Below, in pieces: positions 8,730 to 17,938 of a stretch of 43,141 nucleotides of DNA; within the stretch, counting starts at the first letter, position 1; each line of letters begins with the position of its first letter. The translations under genes were made by a program, and so were the position numbers. The stretch is from Alphaproteobacteria bacterium (lineage in GTDB: Bacteria > Pseudomonadota > Alphaproteobacteria > Rickettsiales > JADKJE01): assembly GCA_016722515.1 (NCBI GenBank), contig JADKJE010000008.1, positions 1 to 43,141 of the forward strand, given 5' to 3'. The notes under the pieces are model-generated. The model had not been told where the DNA came from, searched no databases, and was given only the letters and a program-made list of their open reading frames with translations.

Positions 8730-10760
8730 TTATGCGGCTGCAATTGTTGTAACAGTCCCGGACGATCCGCGCCACTTTAATGCTCCGGATTCTGAATACA
8801 TTATTCCTCCGGCTGTCGGGTTTGTTGTCGGTGCCGAGCTTCTATCTGGTATAAATACCACTTTTGAACCACCGCCATAACTTCCGTCCGTTTCTCCTAA
8901 ACAAATATTCCCTCCGCCGCCATACAGATTTAATCCTTTTGTTGAATCACCTTGAACAACGAAATTATTAATTATGTAACCAATAAGAGAATTTTGAGAT
9001 GCTCCGCTATTCTGAAATAGGCACTTTGAACCCTTAAAACTTACAAATGAAGTCGTCGTGATTATCATTCCAGAAGAACTGATTGAGATATCCGGCGAGG
9101 CGGGGTTTGAGCCTATCGCAAGGCCGTATGTGGAGCCAGTATATCTTCCGAGAGTAACTTGTATCGTATTTCCAGAATCTTTTATTTCAAGAATATTCCC
9201 GGAAAGTGTCATTTTTCCATCAGCCGAAGCTATTGTTACGAGACTTGCATCAATTGTTCCGGCTGTTATTTTATCGGCTGATAAATTCGCTATTTTTACG
9301 TTGGTTATTGTTGCATCAACGATATTGCTTGCAATAATAGCCAAATTCGATATTGTCATTGCGCTAACCGTTGCCGAATCTATCGTATGCGAGCTAACGC
9401 TGGCATTTTCTATGTTCGTCGATGTTATTGTTCCGCTTGCTATATTTACACCCGCTATGGTCGCGTTAGCAATCTGCGTTCCGGTTATCGTTGCATTGGC
9501 TATTTTTGCCGCCGTGACAGCTTGATCCGCCAGTGTCGAGGTCGTTACCGATCCCGCCGCATTGCTATTGTTAAAAGCAAGATCGTGCGTCCCTGATGCA
9601 TTTGTGGCTATAAGAAAATCGGAGTCTGTTAATGATGGAAAGGTGTCTGACCCGGAAAAAACCGTTGGGGCTGAAGATTGCCAGTATATGTACTTTTTAT
9701 TTGAATTTCCTGATGTTATTGTGTTCGTTGTCCCGGCATAAACAAGGGAGCCCGTTGACCATGCCACGTATCCGGCTGAAGGCGAGTTATCAGTCCACGT
9801 GAACCCCTGCATGATTATGCCAAGAATGTTTAACCTAGAAACATTTATCAATCCGGCAGTAATTTTTGAAGCGTCCATGTCATTTATCAATGCATTGGTT
9901 ATTTGAAGTAAACCGATTTTATTTGTTGTTATTGTGAGGTCAGCGATTTCGTTGGCAGTTATAACGCCGGTTCCTATATTGTCGGCAACGATTGTTCCAG
10001 AGGCAATTTCGTTGCTTGTTATTGTTCCACTGGCTATGTTTGCGGCTGTTATTGTTGTCGAGGCAATGTTATCGCCTATAATTGTCGCGTTGGCTATCTG
10101 TGTCCCGGTTATTGTGGCGGTGAGGATATTATCCGCCGTTATTGTCCCGTTGGCTATTTTATCACCGGTTATCGTAGCATTATCAATTTTTGCGGCAGTA
10201 ACGGCCAAATTGGCTATGTTTGTGCTTTCTATTGTCAGCGAGTCTATTTTGTCGCCCGTAATCGTCGCGTCGGCAATTTTATCGGCTGTTATTGTTAAAT
10301 TGGCTAATTTTGAGGCAGTTACCGCCAAATTTGCCAGTTTTGAGGTTGTTATAGATCCGTCTGCGATATCGCCAACTGATGTTAATGCAACGCCGGTAAT
10401 GTCTCTTTGGAGCTCTTGGGATAACATTGTCAGCTTATCGATGGCGAGTTCAACATCCTCAGCCGAGAATGTCCCTTGAACAATCAGGTCAAGGTCTTGA
10501 TCTTGTTGTGTTACTCTTTTAATTTTTATTTTTTCGCCGGTTTGTAAAAGTGGGAGCGATAGGGCGGGATATGGATAAACAAGCGAAGTTCTTCCGGCAT
10601 TTATGGAATACCCGCTTGTTAATTGAGTTTCATTTTCAGAATTATCAATTATCCAAACTTCGATATCTGATTTTTCTATAGAATCAAAAGGGATGGCCCA
10701 TGTGTCAACAATCCCATCACCGTCATACGTTACTTCTGTCGGTACGGCCGCAACAGTCAT
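8730..10760 (-). CDS. T7-gp17-like tail fibre with long TIT-x-x-x-IA repeat shaft (676 aa)
   Basis: The gene starts at ATG 10760 behind AAAGGAGG. Residues about 8-118 form the T7-type adaptor (YDGDGIVDTWAIPFDSIE, SGYSINAGRTSLVYPYP, IKIKRVTQQ, QGTFSAEDVELAIDKLTM). Residues about 125-310 and 410-500 are about 30 near-regular decapeptides of the form (A)(D/N)xTIT(A/G)DKI, expected to fold as a beta-helix or trimeric shaft. Residues 318-400 resemble a globular insert (NILGIIMQGFTWTDNSPSAG). The C-terminus (FIPDRSSAPTTNPTAGGIMY, then LKWRGSSGTVTTIAAA) is a common fibre tip. This is the best candidate for the main tail fibre. It is the first gene of the fibre locus and has a candidate promoter directly upstream. 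Confidence 0.88.
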   Translation of the reverse strand: MTVAAVPTEVTYDGDGIVDTWAIPFDSIEKSDIEVWIIDNSENETQLTSGYSINAGRTSLVYPYPALSLPLLQTGEKIKIKRVTQQDQDLDLIVQGTFSAEDVELAIDKLTMLSQELQRDITGVALTSVGDIADGSITTSKLANLAVTASKLANLTITADKIADATITGDKIDSLTIESTNIANLAVTAAKIDNATITGDKIANGTITADNILTATITGTQIANATIIGDNIASTTITAANIASGTITSNEIASGTIVADNIGTGVITANEIADLTITTNKIGLLQITNALINDMDASKITAGLINVSRLNILGIIMQGFTWTDNSPSAGYVAWSTGSLVYAGTTNTITSGNSNKKYIYWQSSAPTVFSGSDTFPSLTDSDFLIATNASGTHDLAFNNSNAAGSVTTSTLADQAVTAAKIANATITGTQIANATIAGVNIASGTITSTNIENASVSSHTIDSATVSAMTISNLAIIASNIVDATITNVKIANLSADKITAGTIDASLVTIASADGKMTLSGNILEIKDSGNTIQVTLGRYTGSTYGLAIGSNPASPDISISSSGMIITTTSFVSFKGSKCLFQNSGASQNSLIGYIINNFVVQGDSTKGLNLYGGGGNICLGETDGSYGGGSKVVFIPDRSSAPTTNPTAGGIMYSESGALKWRGSSGTVTTIAAA
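9230..10380 (-). repeat. Degenerate 30-bp repeat array encoding the fibre shaft decapeptides
   Basis: On the minus strand a unit of about 30 bp coding for variants of ATITGDKIAN is repeated in two blocks, about 9230-9520 and 9900-10380. The units are imperfect but share GGCTAT or GGCAAT and GTTATTGTT-like segments on the plus strand. Such arrays can gain or lose units by slippage or recombination and so change fibre length. Confidence 0.85.
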
Positions 10761-10785
10761 TTCGGCCTCCTTTTGAATATCGTTA

Positions 10786-10813
10786 ATGATAGCAATATTT
10801 TATTTTTTTTCAA
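10786..10813 (-). promoter_or_regulatory. Candidate sigma70 promoter for the tail-fibre locus
   Basis: On the minus strand TTGAAA (10808-10813) and TATCAT (10786-10791) are separated by 16 bases in an A/T-rich stretch. They lie in the gap between the giant ejection-protein gene and the 676-aa fibre gene, which has a strong AAAGGAGG site. The match is fair, but AT-rich gaps give chance matches. Confidence 0.4.
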
Positions 10814-10816
10814 AAA

Positions 10817-13800
10817 CTATTCCCTTATTTCTAATGCCAGCCGACCGCTTATAATTTCGTCCTCATACAAAGAATCGACGTAATCATTGAATTTTTCCAT
10901 GTTGGCATATGTTTGTTTCGCCTTTTCGAGTATCGCCATTTTTTCTTCGTTGCTTGTCGCCCTATTTAATGCTGATATCCACGGATCTGACGTATAGCCT
11001 TTCTTTAACAATTCATAGGAATTTTTCATCTTCTTCGCCATTTTTTCATTTTCTGCTTTTTCTATAAAATCCTCAACCGGAATACCCATTCTGATTGCTT
11101 TTCTTGCCATGTTTTTAATGTCTATATTCTCTCTGGCTATTTTTGACCTGACCTCACCAGACGCATTTCTGGCAATTTCTGATTCACCAGCCCGTCCAAC
11201 ACGGATAAATCTATTTAGAATTGGAGTAAAGCCAAGCATTTTTTTATATAAAGGCTCATCTTTTAATCTGTCCCGGATATCAAGCCGAACCCATCCAGAC
11301 TGATTCATTGTCCATCTTGCCATCGGCTCAAATGCGTATTTTCCTCCGGCCTCCTGTTCTTGATCCGTCAAAATATTTCCGCCCCTGAATGTATCCGTCG
11401 GGTTTTTTCCAGAAAGGTATTGAGCCCATGCTTTTGATATTGATATCGCCGGAGACATGCTAGGAACCGCGCCTTCGCCAAACGCAAATAAATCTGATAA
11501 ATTTTGTTTTACATTCCCCTTGGAATTGATCATTTTCCAGAATATCCCGCCGACCAATCGACCAGCCTCGTCCTGTGGTATTGTTATAGATATCCCGTTT
11601 CCGTTCTCATCTACTCCCATAGGAATAACTATATAATTCGTCTTCATATATTCTGAATTTTTATCCATAACTTCTTTTGCTTTTTTGCCAAAGTACCCGG
11701 CCGCTATCATCCCCATCAATATTTTTGGAAATATTGCCGATTCAAATGTTTTTGACCAGTATGTTTTTCTGGTGTCTTTGGATGTTGCCAATTCGATCAT
11801 GTTCCTTATTCCTTCTTTGGCAATATTCGAGAACATGAAAAATGAGTTTGTTACCGGCGTTGCCGTTCCGGTTCGCTTCGTGCTTGGGGTTCCAATATAA
11901 TTTCTTACATAATACGCGCGTTTTTCCTCTGGCATATTTTCTAAGCTTTTCCAACCGGCTACTTTCGGAAGCGTTTCAATAACGTCCCCTGTGTACCTTA
12001 TGAAATCCATTATCTGTGATAATTGTTTTATCACTGGAATACCCTTGTATTTATTTTCAGGATTATCCAATTTCCCGTATCTCATTAAATGCCTTTCTAT
12101 TTCGTTATCCTCGGCATTTTTTCCTAAAATTAAATTATTGTATGTAATGTTTAGTGCGCCCGATTTTTCCATTTGATTAATCAATTCGCTGTATTCGCCG
12201 GAAACCCTCTTTTTTGCTTCTGGCAATGAGTTCGCATACAGTTTTAATGCTTGGGAAATTGTCATGTCCGGTACAGCTTTCCATGTTGCAATAAAATCAC
12301 GTATAAGGTTTACGGATTGGAAACTCGTATTAAATGTTATGAACATATTCCTAAACGCTTTATTGAGCAGTATCGAATTAATCGCGCTTGACAAATTCTG
12401 AATGTTTTCAGATGACTTATTATTGAAAATGTCCGAAATGTATTTGTCTGTATGATACCCCATCCACTTCCCGTTTGATTTATAAAGTATCGTTCCCATG
12501 TTCTTGTTTGGCGGATTGTTCACGTTGAAAGTTCCCGGATAATTCTTTATTTCTGCTGGAACCATCGTGATGCCGGATTTAAGCAATGTATTTTCAACAA
12601 TGTTTTTTATTATTCGATTTCTTTCTATCGCTACAAGCTGAGACGTTCCTTTTAACAATATGTTGGTCATTGGATCGGAGCTGTCTTTGAACGTCCCGAA
12701 TTGTTTGTTAAATCCGGCAGATATATAATCCTTCATGTATTCGATAATTCTTAATGGAGCATATTTATCACTCTGCTGAATTAATGCCAATTGTTCCGGT
12801 GTATAGAAATCGTTAGCCCCTTCAATTTTCGAGATATCGGACAACCATTTTCTTGAATCCTCTGCAAACTTTTCGGCCTGCGCGTATTTTTCCGGGTTGG
12901 TTTTTTTTAGGTATTCGAGCGCGTCTTTGGCTGTCTCTGGTGTATGCCCTTTCGGATTGGCAACCTCCGACCTATCACCCGATTTTATTCGGTCAAGAAA
13001 TAATATTAATTTTGTCGCTTTAAGTGTTTCTGGATCGCTTGAGGCTGGGCCATATATTTGATTATCGAATTTATCAAGAAATGATTTCACAAATGAAGCT
13101 GTCATCGAATATTTTTCAACGAGGTATTTGGCGTCATTTTCAGGAGGAAGACTTTCATTTTTGGCAAGCTTGTTTCTTTCATCCAGAAGCATCGAGTTTT
13201 TATCAATAAACAATGTTCTTAATTTATCGTATGAAGATTTTTTCGCGTTCTCGTTGTCAATTGCAATTTTTCTTGAAGCCTGTTCTCCTTTTTCAAACAT
13301 ATCAATTAAATCATCAACTCTAATTTTCTGTAAATCATCGTCGGAGCCTTGTACAAGCGATTGAAGTTCTAAATATTGCTTCATCGCCTCTGGCTTATTT
13401 TGCAAGTAGTTAAAAAATGCTTCATATGTTTTTGGTGCAATCTCTAATGCTTTTCTTGGGGCATTTAGAATTACACTGATAAAATCAGCGTACAGCTCAG
13501 GGGATGAAAATCTATATTTTCTATAGGAAGTGTTCGTTTGGTCAAATGGTTTCCAATATTGCGATAAATTCTGCATTTCCTCCCTTATTACTTCTTCTTC
13601 CCATAACTTTCTTTTCTGTATCTCTTTTTTAAGAATATCACGGTAAATGTCCGCAACACTCTTTAAGTTTGTTCCAGCATCTTTGTTGAATTTATTTACG
13701 TCGTAAACTGTTATTTTCTCGCCTTTTTTAAGAGCTTGCATTGCGCTTTTTATTAATTCTTTTTTAGCGTTAGCATCAATGCCCTTGATATAGTTTATTA

Positions 13801-16800
13801 GTTCCGGGTCTACGTTAGGAGTTACAGCATTCCAAACATCTAAAATCATTTGAGGATCAAATTTGTTGTCTGGCTCATTTTTTATTGAGCCGCCAGATTT
13901 TTCACCTTTCGATATTTTTTCCGCTTGTGCCCTAAATTTTCTCCTGTCTTCGTCTGTCAATATTGATTCTTTTGATTCTGGCGATTCTGGCAATAGGCTT
14001 TTTCTGTATTTTTTGAGAGTCGCTATTCTTCCGAGGACGTTTCCTCTTTTCATAGTTTTGTCAGGGTTGAAATCGAGCGCGTGACCTATTTCGTGGGCAA
14101 GAACCGCTTCCCATTCTTTAGGATCTTTAAAAATATCTTTAAATAAGGCTATCTCATTGCTGCTCGGCTTAAAATATCCAAGAGAATGCATTACCCTTTT
14201 TATGGTCGGAACGTCTCCGGTTAAAAACTTGGCTAATTTAACGAGTTCCGGGCCCTGCAATTTCTTGACATATTCAATCCCGCCAAACTTCTTTTTCAAT
14301 TCCGAAATAATATCCTCTTTTGTCCCATAATTTCTTTGACCTGTTCTTGTTGATTTAAATTTTTCTTCAAATAAATCTTGCTCTCCTTCTCGTCCTTTCC
14401 CAAAGCTTGATACTCCTCCGGGCTGTGAAAATTCTTGTTGCGTCGGTTTATTCGCGGTATTGTCGTTTCCCTGCGGTTGGCGAAGCTTTTCTTTTGCCCA
14501 TTTTGCCGCTTGAGATGGATTCATCCCATTTGACAATGCAATTGATCGAAGCCTTTCATATCGGCTTGAAATATTCTCATTTTCAATATTGAAAAGATCT
14601 TGATTTTCTTTAGCAGAATATTTGCTCTTTGTTTCCCCGAAGTATTCCCGTTTTGATTTATAGGAGTTTGGCTCTGAAATTTCTATATCATCCATTAACC
14701 TAACATCAACATTTATTAAATCCGATTTTAACTCGTTGTATTTTCTCGCATCAATACCGGTGTTTAGCGTAACGATTGACGATGCTCTGTATGACGTGGC
14801 TAACTTCGCAAGCAAAGCCGAGGTTATTGCATTTTTTGGAATAACAATGCCATTCAGTAGCTTATTCTGCGTATTTAAAAGATACACAACCGCTTCGCTT
14901 TCGCCTGTTTGTATTCCTTTAAATATTTCAAATGCTGAATTTGGAGATGTTATGCTCGGATTTTTCGATATGTCCGATTTTGACATGCTCCATTCAAAAT
15001 ACTTTCTTAACACCGGGATATCTTTTGTTGATTTTCCAAACGCTGCCAGTTCTTCTTCTGTCATTTCTCCAATTGATTTATTGTGTTGCATTATCTCCCA
15101 AGCATCGGCGTCAGGATTGTTGTATCCAAATTTCGTATCGTTAATTATTACATGTCCTAAGTATTTTTTACCTTGCCCTGTAATTGCTTTTTTCAGATTT
15201 CGCGTTAATCTCTTGTCGTCCTCTGAAGGAGAAACCTCTCCGCTTGGATGATTATGAACAACAAAATAGGAATCCGCATCTTGATCGTTTATAAAATTAA
15301 GTGTTTCATACGGATAGACCGCCACTTGATCAATTGTCCCGAATCCGAGGTGTTCTATTGAAATAAGCTCATTATCTTTTACAGCGGCAATATAAAAATT
15401 TTCCTGAGCTTCATTTTTTAGCTCTTTAAATGCATAAGCTAAATCTGCGGGAGTCTGAATTTTCCTGTTTGGAATAATTATTGATCCCACCTTTTTAAAT
15501 TCAACTTTTAAATGCGGTTTATTTAATGCCCTGAATCCGTCAACGGTAGAAGGCTCTGAAGCCTCTTTGGCGGTCGTAGGATTTTCGTACGGGCTTTCGC
15601 TTTGGACGTTTTCAGTAAAAGAACCCTGCGAAGCGAAATCTGCCTTTCTTTCACCAATGGGGGAATAGAATGAATCAACGGAATTTTCGTCAGGGTTTAC
15701 GTACTCCCTGGATTTTACCGTCCTTCCATTTTCATTTATCTCATCAAAAAATATTCTTTTTGGCTTATTTTCTATTATTGCGTTTTTTACTTGATCTTTT
15801 ATTTCATTGCTCGGTATCCCGACGGTCTGAACCATTAAATCATTAAAATTGTAGCTTATCCTCGCTGCGCCACTTTTATTTAAAAATTCAATAACGGAAT
15901 CAAACCCTTGTTTTTCTGTTCCTGTAAATTCAGTGGCTTTAATGATATTCGTGTGATCGTAATATCTGTTTCCAAGTATTTTTTTTCCAGAATCATCACC
16001 TTTTCCAGAAAAATCAACCATATCACCGTTATCAAGTATAAATCCGGCCTTGGAAATGTCGTTTGTTTTTCCGAAGTTTTTATAAACCGAATCAATTATT
16101 TGCGCTTTTTCGCTTGGGTAGTATTTCCCCGGCTTTTCAAAAAATACGCCCGGTTCAACTTCCACTTCCTTGTTTGTTGGCTCCACACCAGAAAACGGCC
16201 TTTCGTCCACATTTTCTATTTTCCCGTAATCTGAATACATTCCCTCAAGCTCGTTTATTGCCCTGTCGTAGTATTGAGAAATATTGTTTTTATCGGAAAT
16301 TGCCCTTTTCTGCGCTTTCTCGTATACGTCGTTAATTGTTATCTCGGTTCCTTCTGGTATTCCGTAATCTAGTGGAGATTCGTTTATTCTCTGGACTATC
16401 TGCGATGGAGTAAGCCCATTTTTTAAATCTTTTACATGAAGTGGAAGATCTTTAAATTCCCCTAATTGATCCGGGCCTTCTGGCTTTAGTTTTACTCTAA
16501 ATATTAAATCCCTGACCGGATCGGATTCTTTGGCTAAAAGCATTTCATTTTCAGAATCCATCAATGCTTCGGCTTCGTTCACGGCCATTTGATGAGTTAT
16601 TTCTATTTTTTCGCCATTCGGAGCCGTTATTTCCTTAACAACAAAATTGGGCTCCCTCTCCGGTATGCCATTTTTCCCAATCTTAACCGTTTCTTCATTT
16701 CCACGTGGAACAATTATCGCCTTTTCTTCTGTTGCTGGGATAATCTCACTTTTCGGAGGTATGCCAGCCTCCTGTTTTGGCTTTACTCCAAGCAAAGGCT

Positions 16801-17938
16801 GTTCTACTGCCATAGGCTGCTTTATTTCAACTTTCCCCTGACTAACTACCTGATTGATGTTCTCGATTGCCTGCAATGTTCCCTTTTGGCTTTTTAACAC
16901 CTCATCAACGCCTCCAATCTTTTTAAATTGCTGATCAACAATTGTTTTCGCTATTGCGTCGGATGTTTCCTTTGGTATTGGCTTTCCTTCAACCTCAAAT
17001 TTTGGCTGTATATATTCGCTTATTGTTTTTTCGAGATTTTCTTTTGCTTTTACTCTTAATTTATACTCCCTTCCATGGGAGCCAACAAGCTCGAAAGTGG
17101 CCCATATTGCGGAATTAAGCAATGCTTCACGATGATCTGCGCCTTCTGATTTTGAATACAGATACCCTATTCCAGCCGCCGACGAGACTGCCGTATAAAC
17201 ATTAGTAAGACCGGAAATTGATCCTAGGATAGACCCAACGGCTGTTTCCTTTAGTATTGAAGATCCGTATTCGACCGGATCAATTCGGCCCTCCTGAAGC
17301 GATTCAACCGTTTTTTCAATAAATTTCTTTGTTCCAAGCGTCGCGCCCTGCATAATTGCTGGTGGCAAAAAACGCGGGAATTTGGCTGTTATGTTGCCCA
17401 AAGTACTACCAATTTGCCCGATTTTCGTTGATTCTTGAGCCAATTTTGCTGATTTTGCCCCTAATCCAAGAAAATTCAGGGCTCCGTATGTTGACAAAAG
17501 ACTTCCAACTCCACCGACAACGCTTCCGACATCCGACGCCACAGGGTGGTTTTTATAGTCCGCAGAAAGCCTTTCATCTAACAATGGCTTTGTTAATCCA
17601 AACGTAAACTGTTCAAGTGCTTTTCCTGTGTATGCCCTGCCTGTTCCGGTTGTAATCATTTTTTCTGTTGAGGCCAATATTGGGTTTGCGGCAAATTTTA
17701 AAATATCAGTTCCGGATATCCTTGATTTAAAAAAATCGGGAACCCATTTTCTTCCAGGCTGGTTGATGCTTTCTGTTTTATTTGTATTTCCTATTTCGGC
17801 GGATTGCTTTACTTGGCTTGGGCTTGCTGGTTCGGCAACCATCGAATCGAAATTTTTATCTATTTCTTCAAGGTCTTTGTCTCCGATATCGTCAGGAACC
17901 TCAATCGGAACACCTCTTTTTTCAAGATAAACAATCAT
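10817..17938 (-). CDS. Giant polyvalent ejection/internal virion protein (2373 aa) with JAMM and zincin motifs
   Basis: This gene sits in the position of T7 gp16, just after the gp14- and gp15-like genes, and its ATG overlaps the previous stop as ATGA. Residues about 120-280 contain Gly- and Ala-rich hydrophobic segments that could insert in a membrane. Near residue 630 is GFILDNGDMVDFSG, known from phage mega-proteins. Residues about 850-940 are a RadC-type JAB domain with HNHPSG at 895-900 and a complete H-x-H-x7-S-x-x-D motif (S905, D908). Residues about 980-1090 look like a second JAB-like copy lacking these residues. HEIGH at about 1282-1286 is a zinc-metallopeptidase motif. Residues about 1855-2100 resemble LPD38-like regions (NTSFQSVNLIRDFIATWK). 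Such polyvalent proteins are thought to be injected with DNA to disarm or process host factors. The assignment of individual activities is inference. Confidence 0.85.
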   Translation of the reverse strand: MIVYLEKRGVPIEVPDDIGDKDLEEIDKNFDSMVAEPASPSQVKQSAEIGNTNKTESINQPGRKWVPDFFKSRISGTDILKFAANPILASTEKMITTGTGRAYTGKALEQFTFGLTKPLLDERLSADYKNHPVASDVGSVVGGVGSLLSTYGALNFLGLGAKSAKLAQESTKIGQIGSTLGNITAKFPRFLPPAIMQGATLGTKKFIEKTVESLQEGRIDPVEYGSSILKETAVGSILGSISGLTNVYTAVSSAAGIGYLYSKSEGADHREALLNSAIWATFELVGSHGREYKLRVKAKENLEKTISEYIQPKFEVEGKPIPKETSDAIAKTIVDQQFKKIGGVDEVLKSQKGTLQAIENINQVVSQGKVEIKQPMAVEQPLLGVKPKQEAGIPPKSEIIPATEEKAIIVPRGNEETVKIGKNGIPEREPNFVVKEITAPNGEKIEITHQMAVNEAEALMDSENEMLLAKESDPVRDLIFRVKLKPEGPDQLGEFKDLPLHVKDLKNGLTPSQIVQRINESPLDYGIPEGTEITINDVYEKAQKRAISDKNNISQYYDRAINELEGMYSDYGKIENVDERPFSGVEPTNKEVEVEPGVFFEKPGKYYPSEKAQIIDSVYKNFGKTNDISKAGFILDNGDMVDFSGKGDDSGKKILGNRYYDHTNIIKATEFTGTEKQGFDSVIEFLNKSGAARISYNFNDLMVQTVGIPSNEIKDQVKNAIIENKPKRIFFDEINENGRTVKSREYVNPDENSVDSFYSPIGERKADFASQGSFTENVQSESPYENPTTAKEASEPSTVDGFRALNKPHLKVEFKKVGSIIIPNRKIQTPADLAYAFKELKNEAQENFYIAAVKDNELISIEHLGFGTIDQVAVYPYETLNFINDQDADSYFVVHNHPSGEVSPSEDDKRLTRNLKKAITGQGKKYLGHVIINDTKFGYNNPDADAWEIMQHNKSIGEMTEEELAAFGKSTKDIPVLRKYFEWSMSKSDISKNPSITSPNSAFEIFKGIQTGESEAVVYLLNTQNKLLNGIVIPKNAITSALLAKLATSYRASSIVTLNTGIDARKYNELKSDLINVDVRLMDDIEISEPNSYKSKREYFGETKSKYSAKENQDLFNIENENISSRYERLRSIALSNGMNPSQAAKWAKEKLRQPQGNDNTANKPTQQEFSQPGGVSSFGKGREGEQDLFEEKFKSTRTGQRNYGTKEDIISELKKKFGGIEYVKKLQGPELVKLAKFLTGDVPTIKRVMHSLGYFKPSSNEIALFKDIFKDPKEWEAVLAHEIGHALDFNPDKTMKRGNVLGRIATLKKYRKSLLPESPESKESILTDEDRRKFRAQAEKISKGEKSGGSIKNEPDNKFDPQMILDVWNAVTPNVDPELINYIKGIDANAKKELIKSAMQALKKGEKITVYDVNKFNKDAGTNLKSVADIYRDILKKEIQKRKLWEEEVIREEMQNLSQYWKPFDQTNTSYRKYRFSSPELYADFISVILNAPRKALEIAPKTYEAFFNYLQNKPEAMKQYLELQSLVQGSDDDLQKIRVDDLIDMFEKGEQASRKIAIDNENAKKSSYDKLRTLFIDKNSMLLDERNKLAKNESLPPENDAKYLVEKYSMTASFVKSFLDKFDNQIYGPASSDPETLKATKLILFLDRIKSGDRSEVANPKGHTPETAKDALEYLKKTNPEKYAQAEKFAEDSRKWLSDISKIEGANDFYTPEQLALIQQSDKYAPLRIIEYMKDYISAGFNKQFGTFKDSSDPMTNILLKGTSQLVAIERNRIIKNIVENTLLKSGITMVPAEIKNYPGTFNVNNPPNKNMGTILYKSNGKWMGYHTDKYISDIFNNKSSENIQNLSSAINSILLNKAFRNMFITFNTSFQSVNLIRDFIATWKAVPDMTISQALKLYANSLPEAKKRVSGEYSELINQMEKSGALNITYNNLILGKNAEDNEIERHLMRYGKLDNPENKYKGIPVIKQLSQIMDFIRYTGDVIETLPKVAGWKSLENMPEEKRAYYVRNYIGTPSTKRTGTATPVTNSFFMFSNIAKEGIRNMIELATSKDTRKTYWSKTFESAIFPKILMGMIAAGYFGKKAKEVMDKNSEYMKTNYIVIPMGVDENGNGISITIPQDEAGRLVGGIFWKMINSKGNVKQNLSDLFAFGEGAVPSMSPAISISKAWAQYLSGKNPTDTFRGGNILTDQEQEAGGKYAFEPMARWTMNQSGWVRLDIRDRLKDEPLYKKMLGFTPILNRFIRVGRAGESEIARNASGEVRSKIARENIDIKNMARKAIRMGIPVEDFIEKAENEKMAKKMKNSYELLKKGYTSDPWISALNRATSNEEKMAILEKAKQTYANMEKFNDYVDSLYEDEIISGRLALEIRE

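Noticed and set aside
9934..10479. 181-codon plus-strand frame opposite the fibre shaft
   Set aside because: It is a hydrophobic shadow of the ATIT repeat array; the codons simply reverse the repeats.
14736..15251. 171-codon plus-strand frame opposite the polyvalent gene
   Set aside because: It has no start signals and no recognisable domain, while the minus strand encodes the JAB region.
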